21,262 nucleotides of DNA from Micavibrio_A sp035759665 (GTDB lineage: Bacteria; Pseudomonadota; Alphaproteobacteria; Micavibrionales; Micavibrionaceae): contig DASTUM010000107.1 in assembly GCA_035759665.1 (NCBI GenBank), positions 1 through 21,262 of the forward strand, given 5' to 3'. Shown here in pieces: positions 7,750 through 14,626 of the stretch. The notes beneath the pieces are model-generated. The model was not told the origin of the DNA. It searched no databases and saw only the letters and a program-made list of their open reading frames with translations. Both the position numbers and the translations under genes were made by a program. Each line of letters starts with the position of its first letter. Position 1 is the first letter of the stretch.

Positions 7750-9084
7750 CTATGACGTTTTTTGCAGGCGGGAAATAAAGAACCCGTCCATGCCGCCCTC
7801 TTCCTTCATCAAATACGGCAGCACGCGGACATCGCCCTCGCTGTTTACAAAGCCGTCCATGCCGCCAAATTCCTCGCGGCGAACCGGCACGCGCTTGAAA
7901 TTCGCGTGGGATTTGAGGAAATTTTCCACCTGGTCCTCCCCTTCGGCTTTTTGCAGGGAACAGGTGCAGTAGACCAGCATTCCGCCCGCTTCCAGAAGCC
8001 GCGCGGCATTGTTCAAAAGCCGTTCCTGCGTGGCGACGAGCGCGGTCTGGTCTTTTTCACTCTTGAGCGAAAGCAGGTCGGGATGGCGGCGCGCCGTTCC
8101 GGTCGCCGTGCAAGGCGCATCGAGGAGGATATGCGTGAAAGTCTGGCGCGGGTTCCAGACGGCGCCGTCCTCGATCACGCATTCGACGCCGGATTCCATG
8201 CCCATGCGGGCGAGATTGGCGCGCAGATCCTTCATACGGTTGGCGTTGCGGTCAAGCGCGATAACCTTTGCGCCCGCATCGGCCAGTTGCATCGTCTTTC
8301 CGCCCGGCGCCGCGCACATATCCAGCACCGTCCTGCCGATCAGGTTGCCCATCAGTTTGACGGGCAAAGCCGACGCCGCATCCTGAATCCACCAATAGCC
8401 GGAGGAAAAGCCGGTCAGCTCTTCCACCAGCCCGCCCTCCTCGCGGCGAAGCGAGTTCGTCGGGAGGATTTTCGCGGACAGGTCTTTTGCGAGCTGCGTC
8501 TGGTCGACGGATTGTTTGGCCGTGATATCGAGGGGGGCCTGTTGCAGCAGGGCGTTCGCGATATCCTTCGCCCGCACAATTCCGTAAGAGGCGATCCATT
8601 GCCGGTACAGCCAGGCCGGGACATTCAGCGCCGCAGCGTCCTGCGCATCAAGCCAGCCATTCCCTTCGTTCGTCATGCGGCGGAGGATGGCGTTGACGAA
8701 TCCCTTCTTCCCTTCCAGCCCCGCCTCCCCCGCCAGGGTGACGGAGGTATCGACGGCGGCGTGGTTCGCCACATCCATAAACAATATCTGGGCGATGCCG
8801 AGATAGAGAATCCATTTGAGCGTTTCCGGGCGCGGCGCTTCCCGGTCCAGCGCGCGGGCGATCAGGTCGTCCAGTTGCCCTTTGCGGCGAAGGACGGTCG
8901 AAACCATCATCCGCACCAGCGGGCGGTCGCGCACGGGCAGGTCTGCAAAATAGCGTTCTTCGATCAAAACCGTATCCAGCATCTTTTTCTGGCCGAGGAT
9001 TTTTTCGAGCGCGCGCAAAGCGGCCCTTCGCGCGGCAAGCCCGTCGCCCGAAGAGCCTTCAAGGAGGTCTGGCTGCATGCTCAT
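7750..9084 (-). CDS. rsmB: 16S rRNA (cytosine-C5)-methyltransferase RsmB
   Basis: RsmB (Sun/Fmu) methylates C967 of 16S rRNA using S-adenosylmethionine. The 444-aa product has an N-terminal NusB-like RNA-binding domain (about residues 10-150, with ALEKILGQKKMLDTVL and VNAILRRM). A Rossmann methyltransferase domain follows, with the SAM motif DMCAAPGGKTMQLAD. The two family cysteines are present: Cys325 in DAPCTATG and Cys375, the nucleophile, in YCTCSLQ. The frame is open further upstream to 9120, but the ATG at 9084 overlaps the stop of the upstream mutase gene (ATGA) and starts MSMQPDLL, so I chose it. A long open frame on the other strand here is a shadow. Confidence 0.95.
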   Translation of the reverse strand: MSMQPDLLEGSSGDGLAARRAALRALEKILGQKKMLDTVLIEERYFADLPVRDRPLVRMMVSTVLRRKGQLDDLIARALDREAPRPETLKWILYLGIAQILFMDVANHAAVDTSVTLAGEAGLEGKKGFVNAILRRMTNEGNGWLDAQDAAALNVPAWLYRQWIASYGIVRAKDIANALLQQAPLDITAKQSVDQTQLAKDLSAKILPTNSLRREEGGLVEELTGFSSGYWWIQDAASALPVKLMGNLIGRTVLDMCAAPGGKTMQLADAGAKVIALDRNANRMKDLRANLARMGMESGVECVIEDGAVWNPRQTFTHILLDAPCTATGTARRHPDLLSLKSEKDQTALVATQERLLNNAARLLEAGGMLVYCTCSLQKAEGEDQVENFLKSHANFKRVPVRREEFGGMDGFVNSEGDVRVLPYLMKEEGGMDGFFISRLQKTS

Positions 9085-9359
9085 GATTTCGAAATATACT
9101 CTTCTTCCATGGCGCAGCAATAATCGACGATCAGCGTGTAAAGAAGACGGACGAGTTCGGGGCTGAGTTTCCTGCCTTCGCCACGGGCGGCGCAGCGGGC
9201 GATCACTTCTTCCACCCGGTCGGGCAGGATTGCGGGGATGTCGTTTTTAGCCTTGATCTTCGCCACCACGCGGACGGCATCCAGACGTTCGGCCAGGAGG
9301 TCGATGACGCGGTCGTCGATATGGTCGATTTTCCGGCGGTGTTCTTCGAGAAGTTTCAT
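9081..9359 (-). CDS. Chorismate mutase type II family (AroQ/PchB-like)
   Basis: This 92-aa all-helical protein belongs to the AroQ fold, whose members convert chorismate to prephenate or, in PchB, cleave isochorismate. Aligning by eye to E. coli AroQ places R8, R25, K36 and R48 on the active-site residues R11, R28, K39 and R51. The E52 position is Val49, and the Q88 position is Glu in the MEEEY segment. The LPDRVEEV stretch resembles PchB and a common alphaproteobacterial subgroup rather than the E. coli enzyme, so substrate is uncertain. Its stop overlaps the rsmB start in ATGA, so the two are co-translated. TTGACA at 9393-9388 is a possible -35 without a clear -10. Confidence 0.88.
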   Translation of the reverse strand: MKLLEEHRRKIDHIDDRVIDLLAERLDAVRVVAKIKAKNDIPAILPDRVEEVIARCAARGEGRKLSPELVRLLYTLIVDYCCAMEEEYISKS

Positions 9360-9455
9360 GCCCGTCTGCCCTTCGCAACGAGCCTATTGTCAACCAGATC
9401 GGGGCGGGCGCGTCCAGCCTTTTTTGCCCCTTTCGACCCCGCAGTCAAAAAACGG

Positions 9456-9483
9456 CTGACAGGCCGCGCGATTGCGCTAGTAT
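9456..9483 (+). promoter_or_regulatory. Candidate promoter giving a leaderless transcript
   Basis: CTGACA (9456-9461) and TAGTAT (9478-9483) are separated by 16 nt and resemble a sigma-70 promoter. An overlapping TATAAG at 9481-9486 is an alternative -10. The DUF1674 start codon begins at 9491, about where transcription should start. No Shine-Dalgarno sequence precedes it, so a leaderless mRNA is likely. Confidence 0.45.
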
Positions 9484-9490
9484 AAGCCGC

Positions 9491-9634
9491 ATGACCAGCA
9501 AGAAACCGGACAAACCCGCCGAAAAAACGCAAACGCCGCCGCCCGAAAAGCCCGTGGAAATCGGCGGGCGCGACGGGTTAGACCCCGTGCGCTACGGCGA
9601 CTGGGAAAAAGACGGACGCTGCGTGGATTTCTAA
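9491..9634 (+). CDS. DUF1674 protein (SDHAF4-like)
   Basis: A 47-residue protein. The N-terminal half is low-complexity and rich in Lys and Pro (MTSKKPDKPAEKTQTPPPEK). The C-terminal half matches the DUF1674 signature: EIGGRDGLDPVRYGDWE, then a K-x-GRC-x-DF ending. The eukaryotic relative is succinate dehydrogenase assembly factor 4, which binds the flavinylated SDH subunit in mitochondria. A similar role in this bacterium is inference. No sdh gene is in the window. The gene is separated from the divergent mutase gene by 131 bp and has its own promoter-like sequence. Identification rests on the C-terminal motif and the very short, typical length. Confidence 0.88.
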   Translation: MTSKKPDKPAEKTQTPPPEKPVEIGGRDGLDPVRYGDWEKDGRCVDF

Positions 9635-9892
9635 AGATGGCTTCCGCGCCTTTTGTTCGCTAAAAACACCTCCCTATAGGCGGGATGCCGCTGAAAAAGA
9701 ACAAACCCTTTCGTTTTTTCTGGATTTTACGACGGTTTTTAGCTACAAGCCGCCCCATGGAACAGACTTTTATGTATTTCCTGCGCTTATTCCGCGTAGA
9801 GCCTCCCAACCTCGCGTAGCTCTGCCAGCTCCCGCGTCCGCGCGGGCCATGAACCCTTATCCGCATTTTACAGTTAGAAAAGAGACCAGCCT
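9635..9892 (+). other. typA upstream region with a short hairpin and possible leader ORF
   Basis: This 258-bp stretch holds no recognised gene. TTGTTC (9653-9658) and TATAGG (9675-9680), 16 nt apart, could be a weak promoter. A 20-codon open frame (9757-9819, MEQTFMYFLRLFRVEPPNLA) has no clear ribosome binding site. A 6-bp GC hairpin (CCCGCG-TCCG-CGCGGG, 9831-9846) lies 46 bp before the typA start, without a T-tract. A long structured leader for typA is possible but unproven. Confidence 0.3.
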
Positions 9893-11740
9893 ATGGCCGT
9901 CACCGACCCGTCCAAAATCCGCAACATCGCTATCATCGCGCACGTCGACCATGGGAAAACGACCCTGATCGACAACATCCTTAAACAATCCGGTTCCTTC
10001 CGCGAGCACCAGAACGTGGAAGAGCGCGTGATGGATTCCAACGACCTTGAAAAAGAGCGTGGGATTACCATCCTTGCCAAATGCACGGCTATCGACTGGG
10101 ACGGCTCCCGCATCAACATCATCGATACGCCGGGCCACGCCGATTTCGGCGGCGAGGTAGAGCGCGTTCTGTCCATGTGCGACGGCGTCATTCTTCTGAC
10201 CGACTCCGCTGAAGGCCCCCTGCCCCAGACGAAGTTCGTACTTGGCAAGGCGCTCAAGCTCGGCATCCGCCCGATCGTGCTGATCAACAAGATCGACCGC
10301 GCGGACGCCCGCCCCGACGACGTCCTCAATGAAATTTTCGACCTGTTCGTCTCGCTGGATGCTTCCGACGAGCAGCTCGACTTCCCCGTCCTCTACGCTT
10401 CGGGCCGCGACGGATGGTGCGCCGAGAGCCTTGAGGCGCCGCGCGAAAACCTCCACCCGCTGCTCGACCTCGTCATGCGCCACGTTCCGGCGCCAAAAGT
10501 CAATCCGGATGCGCCGTTCACGATGCTCGCGACGCTGCTCTCCTCCGATTCCTTCCTCGGCCGCGTTCTGACCGGGAAAGTTTATTCCGGCCGCCCGAAG
10601 GTCAATATGGTCGTTAAATCGCTCAACCTTGACGGCAAGACGGTAGAGAACTTCCGCTTGACGAAACTCTTCGCCTATCGCGGCATCGACCGCGTTCCGG
10701 TGGAAGAAGCCGTCGCGGGAGATATCATTGTCATCGCGGGCATGTCGAAAACATCCGTCGCCGACACGATCTGCGACCCGGCGGTAACCACGCCCGTCGC
10801 CTCGCAGCCGATCGATCCGCCCACCATGGCAGTCACCATCACTGTTAACGATTCTCCCTATGCCGGCACCGAGGGCAAAAAGCTGACATCCACCATGATC
10901 CGCGAACGCCTGATGGCCGAAGCCGAAACCAACGTCGCCATCCGGGTGACCGAAAGTTCGGGCCGCGATGCGTTCGACCTCGCCGGCCGCGGCGAGCTTC
11001 AGCTAGGCGTTCTCATCGAAACCATGCGCCGTGAAGGGTTCGAGCTTTCCGTCTCCCGCCCGCGCGTCCTTCTCAAGAAAGACGAAAACGGCAATATCCT
11101 GGAGCCTTACGAGGAAGTCATCTGCGACGTCGACGAGATTTATTCCGGCGCCGTCGTCGAGAAGATGTCCCAGCGCAAGGCGGAGCTTCGCGACATGCGC
11201 CCGTCGGGCGCGGGCAAGACGCGCATCACCTTTATCGCGCCGTCCCGCGGCCTGATCGGGTACCAGTCGCAATTCCTGACCGACACGCGCGGCACGGGGT
11301 TGATGAACCGCCTGTTCGACAGCTACGGCCCCTACAAGGGTGACATCGCGGCCCGCCGTAACGGCGCGCTGATTTCGACCGACAAGGGGGACGCCGTTGC
11401 ATACGCCATCTGGAAACTCCAGGACCGCGGCCTGATGTTCATCAGCCACGGCGACAAGGTTTACGGCGGCATGGTCGTCGGCGAGCACAGCCGTGAAAAC
11501 GACCTAGAGATCAACGTCCTGAAAGGTAAGCAACTAACCAACGTCCGGGCCGCCGGGGCCGACGAAGCCGTCGTCCTCGTCCCGCCGAGAAAGATGACGC
11601 TGGAAGAGATGATGTCCTACATCAACGACGACGAATTGGTGGAAGTTACGCCCAAGGGCCTACGCCTTCGTAAAAAACATCTCGACTCCAATGCGCGGGA
11701 AATCGCCAAGAAAGCGGCCAAGAAAGCCGCTGAAGGCTAA
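9893..11740 (+). CDS. typA: Translational GTPase TypA/BipA
   Basis: TypA is a ribosome-binding GTPase of the EF-G family, involved in 50S assembly and in growth under stress and cold. The 615-aa length is normal. All GTPase motifs are visible: G1 AHVDHGKTT (about residues 17-25), the switch I ERGITI, G3 DTPGH, G4 NKID, and the G5-like region YASGRDGW. The later EF-G-like domains include GRGELQLGVLIETMRREGFE, and the BipA-specific C-terminal domain includes ANVRA-type TNVRAAGADEA and PPRKMTLEEMMSYI. It starts MAVTDPSKIRNIAII and ends just before a strong terminator. The K-rich tail (IAKKAAKKAAEG) is slightly extended. Confidence 0.97.
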   Translation: MAVTDPSKIRNIAIIAHVDHGKTTLIDNILKQSGSFREHQNVEERVMDSNDLEKERGITILAKCTAIDWDGSRINIIDTPGHADFGGEVERVLSMCDGVILLTDSAEGPLPQTKFVLGKALKLGIRPIVLINKIDRADARPDDVLNEIFDLFVSLDASDEQLDFPVLYASGRDGWCAESLEAPRENLHPLLDLVMRHVPAPKVNPDAPFTMLATLLSSDSFLGRVLTGKVYSGRPKVNMVVKSLNLDGKTVENFRLTKLFAYRGIDRVPVEEAVAGDIIVIAGMSKTSVADTICDPAVTTPVASQPIDPPTMAVTITVNDSPYAGTEGKKLTSTMIRERLMAEAETNVAIRVTESSGRDAFDLAGRGELQLGVLIETMRREGFELSVSRPRVLLKKDENGNILEPYEEVICDVDEIYSGAVVEKMSQRKAELRDMRPSGAGKTRITFIAPSRGLIGYQSQFLTDTRGTGLMNRLFDSYGPYKGDIAARRNGALISTDKGDAVAYAIWKLQDRGLMFISHGDKVYGGMVVGEHSRENDLEINVLKGKQLTNVRAAGADEAVVLVPPRKMTLEEMMSYINDDELVEVTPKGLRLRKKHLDSNAREIAKKAAKKAAEG

Positions 11741-11743
11741 GAG

Positions 11744-11773
11744 AAAAGCCCGCTTCGAAAAAGCGGGCTTTTT
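11744..11773. terminator. Bidirectional intrinsic terminator (typA / small membrane protein)
   Basis: A 12-bp stem AAAAGCCCGCTT / AAGCGGGCTTTT with a 5-nt CGAAA loop is followed by a T-tract on each strand. It lies 3 nt after the typA stop and 12 nt past the end of the convergent 65-aa gene, so it should serve both. Its GCCCGCTT core is the same as in the terminator at 12052-12080. Confidence 0.93.
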
Positions 11774-11785
11774 CTTTGCCTGAAA

Positions 11786-11983
11786 TCAGCGTTGCGGCGC
11801 AGTGTCGGACGGGCCGTCCGTGTCACCGTTCGTTAGCGACTCAGTCCCAGCCGCCGGTTCGAGCGCCCCATTGTCCGCGCTGTGATTTTGAATATAAAAG
11901 TAAGCGCCGACGATAACGGCGATCGCCAGAACGATGCCGAAGAAAACGCCCATGCCGGAGTTGTTGTTGGTTTGTTGAGTCAT
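11786..11983 (-). CDS. Small single-span membrane protein, unknown function
   Basis: A 65-aa protein with a short polar N-terminus (MTQQTNNNSGMG), one transmembrane helix (about residues 12-31, VFFGIVLAIAVIVGAYFYIQ), and a polar, acidic C-terminal tail rich in Gly, Ser, Thr and Asp that is probably periplasmic and disordered. A near-perfect Shine-Dalgarno sequence (AAAGGAGA) sits about 6 nt before the ATG. Upstream is an EcfG-type promoter (GGAAC-N16-CGTT), and the gene is isolated between two terminators, so it is probably a monocistronic general stress response gene. I do not recognise the family. The strong translation signals make it a real gene despite its size. Confidence 0.82.
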   Translation of the reverse strand: MTQQTNNNSGMGVFFGIVLAIAVIVGAYFYIQNHSADNGALEPAAGTESLTNGDTDGPSDTAPQR

Positions 11984-12017
11984 AGAAAATCTCCTTTGAA
12001 TTCAAGAATGCAGAGCA

Positions 12018-12042
12018 AACGCCTCCGGCACCTTACAGTTCC
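12018..12042 (-). promoter_or_regulatory. Candidate EcfG (general stress sigma factor) promoter
   Basis: On the minus strand GGAAC (12042-12038) and CGTT (12021-12018) are separated by exactly 16 nt. This matches the known alphaproteobacterial EcfG consensus GGAAC-N16/17-CGTT. Transcription would begin near 12011, giving a leader of about 28 nt with a strong Shine-Dalgarno sequence before the ATG at 11983. The site lies just downstream of the helicase terminator, as expected for an independent promoter. Confidence 0.65.
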
Positions 12043-12051
12043 TCGATCATG

Positions 12052-12081
12052 AAAAAAGCCCGCTTCAAGCGGGCTTTTTTT
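12052..12081 (-). terminator. Intrinsic terminator of the DEAD-box helicase gene
   Basis: A 13-bp stem (AAAAAAGCCCGCT / AGCGGGCTTTTTT) with a 3-nt loop begins 12 nt after the helicase stop. T-tracts on both strands allow bidirectional function. It isolates the helicase transcript from the downstream 65-aa gene. Confidence 0.93.
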
Positions 12082-12092
12082 GATCGTATTGC

Positions 12093-14099
12093 TTAGTAAG
12101 CGCGTTTCTTGCTGCGGCCTGCATGGCCTTCAGAGCGGTGGCCGCCATCCTTGCGGAAGGCGCCTTGTTCGCCGCGCGGTTTTTGACTATCGCGGGAGAA
12201 CGGTTTCTTGAAGGATTTTCCTTCGCCGTCCTTCCGGAACGGGCGGGCTTCACCCGGGGAACGTTCCGAACGCGCATCGTCACGCTTGAAAGGCTTTTTA
12301 AAACCGCTGCCCGATCGCTCGCCGCGACCTTCGAAGCGATTTCCGCCTTCGCCGTTTTCATCGCGGCGGAAGGGTTTTTTGAAACCGCCCTCGCGCTTGC
12401 CTTCGAAACGGTTGCCATCGCGGTTGAAAGGCTTTTTGAACGGACGCTCGCCATTGAAGCTGCGCTCTCCGCCTTCTGCACCTTCAGCGCGGCGGAAAGG
12501 CTTCTTGTACCCTTCGCTGCGGTTTTCGGAAGTGCCGCCGTTCCAGTCTCGCCGACCTTCGAAGCCCCCTTCGGAACGGAACGGTTTTTTGCCGAAAGAC
12601 TTTTTGAAACCGCCTTCTTTGCGCTCGCCGGAATTGGTGCGTTTATAGCTGTCCGGGTTGCTGGCGAAATCGTCGTCGCGTTTCTTGAAGGGCTTTTTGA
12701 AACCGCCATCGCGGTTGCCTTGATAACCCTCAGAGCGTTGCGGACGATCGTTGCTCCATTCGCGGCGCTGCGGACGGGAATCGAAGGCTCCTTCGGTGTG
12801 CGCCCCGCTCGATTTTTCGAAGCCCGTATCGGGGTTCCAGCCATTCGCCTTGCGGTCTTTACGGTCGGCACGGCCGAACGGCTTGCGGGCCTTGAAGCCG
12901 CCTTCTTTTTTCGGGCCGTAGCTGCGCTCGCCGCCGAACTTCTTGCCGCCGCCGAATTTCTTCTTGCCGTAGCCGCCTTCGCGTTTGTCCGAATTAGCGG
13001 CATCGGGGTTCAAGACGCGTTCAATATCGCGCCACAGGTGCTTTTCACCGGGGGAGATAAAGGACACAGCCTGGCCTTTCGCGCCGGCGCGCGCGGTGCG
13101 GCCGATGCGGTGGACATAGTCTTCGGCCACCTGCGGCAGGTCGTAGTTGATGACATGCTCGATATGGGGAACGTCGAGGCCGCGGGCGGCGACGTCGGTC
13201 GCCACGAGGACGCGCACTTCGCCTTTGCGAAACATGCGGATGACCTTATCGCGCTGGCGCTGGCGCAGGCCGCCGTGGATCGCTTCGGATGTGTGTTCGT
13301 CGCGGTTCAGCTTGACGGCCAGCTTGTCGGCGCCATGCTGGGTGCGGACGAAAATGATGACGGAACCTTCGCGCTTTTGAAGCTGGAGCATCAGCTCATC
13401 ATATTTCTGCTCCTGCGGCACGTTCAGGGATTCCTGCTCGATATTCTCGCCGGGCTTCGATTGGACGCCGACGCTCACGCGCTCGGGATTTTGCAGATAT
13501 TGTTTCGAGAATTTCACGATATTGTCCGGGAACGTCGCGGAGAACATCAGCGTCTGACGCTCCAGCGCGGTTTCCGAGAGGACGGAATCGATTTGCGGCG
13601 TGAAGCCCATGTCGAGCATACGGTCGGCTTCGTCGAGAACGACGAAGGACACGCGGTCAACGAGATCCGGATTGCCGCGCAGATGGTCGTTGATGCGGCC
13701 CGGCGTGCCCACGATCAGACGCGGACGGCGGTCGAGCTGGGCATATTGCTTGCCGATCGGCTCTCCGCCAATGAGCAGCGCGGTCTTGATTCCTTGCGGG
13801 CCTTTCACGAAATCGCCGATCATCTGACGGGCGACAGTGTGAACTTGCGAGGCCAGTTCGCGGGTGGGCAGCATGACGAGCGCGTGCGCCGAGGGGTTTT
13901 CCATCAGGAAATTGATCATCGGAACGCAGAAAGCGCCTGTTTTGCCCGTGCCCGTCTGGGCGGAACCGAGAATGTCGCGACCTTCGAGCGCGAGCGGGAT
14001 GGCCTGCGCCTGGATCGGCGTCGGCGTTTCGAATTTCATGGATTGAAGGGAGGCGTGCAGCGCAGGATTCAGCGCAAACTCGTTGAAGTTTGTGGTCAT
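12093..14099 (-). CDS. DEAD-box ATP-dependent RNA helicase (RhlE/CsdA-like) with repetitive basic tail
   Basis: This 668-aa protein has a complete helicase core at residues 1-365: Q motif FETPTPIQAQ (23-32), Walker A SAQTGTGKT (46-54), PTRELA (78-83), TPGR (132-135), DEAD (156-159), SAT (187-189), ATDVAARGLD (300-309) and HRIGRTAR (330-337). Residues about 372-668 form a low-complexity tail rich in Gly, Arg, Lys, Phe and Asp with seven KKPF copies, probably a disordered RNA-binding region. Such proteins unwind structured RNA in ribosome assembly, mRNA decay or cold adaptation. Between-family assignment (RhlE, CsdA/DeaD, SrmB) is not settled. The start at 14099 gives MTTNFNEFALNPAL, the expected N-terminus. 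It has its own terminator. Confidence 0.93.
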   Translation of the reverse strand: MTTNFNEFALNPALHASLQSMKFETPTPIQAQAIPLALEGRDILGSAQTGTGKTGAFCVPMINFLMENPSAHALVMLPTRELASQVHTVARQMIGDFVKGPQGIKTALLIGGEPIGKQYAQLDRRPRLIVGTPGRINDHLRGNPDLVDRVSFVVLDEADRMLDMGFTPQIDSVLSETALERQTLMFSATFPDNIVKFSKQYLQNPERVSVGVQSKPGENIEQESLNVPQEQKYDELMLQLQKREGSVIIFVRTQHGADKLAVKLNRDEHTSEAIHGGLRQRQRDKVIRMFRKGEVRVLVATDVAARGLDVPHIEHVINYDLPQVAEDYVHRIGRTARAGAKGQAVSFISPGEKHLWRDIERVLNPDAANSDKREGGYGKKKFGGGKKFGGERSYGPKKEGGFKARKPFGRADRKDRKANGWNPDTGFEKSSGAHTEGAFDSRPQRREWSNDRPQRSEGYQGNRDGGFKKPFKKRDDDFASNPDSYKRTNSGERKEGGFKKSFGKKPFRSEGGFEGRRDWNGGTSENRSEGYKKPFRRAEGAEGGERSFNGERPFKKPFNRDGNRFEGKREGGFKKPFRRDENGEGGNRFEGRGERSGSGFKKPFKRDDARSERSPGEARPFRKDGEGKSFKKPFSRDSQKPRGEQGAFRKDGGHRSEGHAGRSKKRAY
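12096..12977 (-). repeat. Degenerate FKKPF-repeat coding region (helicase tail)
   Basis: About 294 codons of the helicase tail repeat a unit of the form GGFKKPF(R/K)RD...(R)FEGR at irregular spacing. I count seven KKPF, one RKPF and one KKSF. At DNA level the AAAAAGCCTTT-like unit recurs in direct orientation, which could promote copy-number change by slippage or recombination. Confidence 0.8.
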
Positions 14100-14626
14100 T
14101 ACAGTTCTTTCATCATAAACAAGCGCGCTTCACCATGAAGCGTGCCTTGCGGACTTTTGCCGCGGTCAGAGCATCTGGGTTGATACTTCAGACCGCCCGG
14201 CTGTTCGGGAAAGATCACTGTATCGCGGGAGTTATATTCGGCTTTGTTGCTTATTTATCAGTGGTTTGCCGAAAACCCATAACCTGTTTGCGGCCCCTGT
14301 ATCTCATGGATCGGGGAGGAATGTCAAGAAAATGCGTCCGCGGGGGTTTTAAGGCGATTTTAAAAAAATATTGCGGACTATTTAAAAATATACTTGCGGG
14401 CAGGCAAGCATATATGTTTTTCTTATTCTTATGAAACACGTCTGCATGAAGAATACGATCGATTTTGCCTACGCCCCGGGGCCCCTCGGCGCGAAGCATA
14501 TGCGTATTTTCTGCTGACGATGTAGTTTTTCACTCTGTCAGCCACGAAAAGAAAGGCTGACAGGACATCTCCCCTCAAACAAAGAGACTCCCGTCCGCCT
14601 TTCGAAGAAACGAAAGGATATGGAAG
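14100..14626. other. 527-bp intergenic region, no convincing gene
   Basis: This divergent gap separates the helicase from the GNAT operon. It contains an AT-rich island at about 14345-14440, unlike the GC-rich surroundings, and one good hairpin at 14535-14563. TATAAC at 14236-14231 on the minus strand could be a helicase -10, but no matching -35 is seen. Open frames on both strands (for example 14251-14499 minus and 14090-14434 plus) lack ribosome binding sites and family features. A long helicase leader or a small RNA is possible but not demonstrated. Confidence 0.5.
14535..14563 (+). other. Perfect 9-bp hairpin with purine loop in GNAT operon leader
   Basis: CTGTCAGCC (14535-14543) and GGCTGACAG (14555-14563) are perfect complements around an 11-nt A/G-rich loop (ACGAAAAGAAA). 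No T-tract follows on either strand, so it is not a standard terminator. It ends 63 nt before the first acetyltransferase start and may be a leader RNA structure or a protein-binding site. Confidence 0.5.

Noticed and set aside
7762..9123. 453-codon open frame on the plus strand opposite rsmB
   Set aside because: It is the complement of a gene with clear RsmB motifs; its translation is rich in Arg and His with no recognisable domain, as expected for a GC-rich shadow frame.
9388..9393. Perfect TTGACA on the minus strand upstream of the mutase gene
   Set aside because: No acceptable -10 lies 16-18 nt downstream, so I did not call a promoter.
12123..14138. 671-codon open frame on the plus strand opposite the helicase
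   Set aside because: The helicase frame has all DEAD-box motifs, while this one reads as low-complexity Ala/Phe/Arg sequence produced by the repetitive tail and codon bias.
14386..14420. Terminator-like hairpin CTTGC-GGGCAG-GCAAG followed by T-rich DNA
   Set aside because: The stem is only 5 bp, the T-tract is interrupted and 8 nt away, and no gene ends just upstream.
14090..14434. 114-codon plus-strand frame in the helicase-GNAT gap
   Set aside because: No ribosome binding site, unusual composition (Cys/Phe/Arg-rich), and it runs through the AT-rich island and overlaps the helicase start.
14251..14499. 82-codon minus-strand frame in the same gap
   Set aside because: No supporting start signal or recognisable motif; probably chance.
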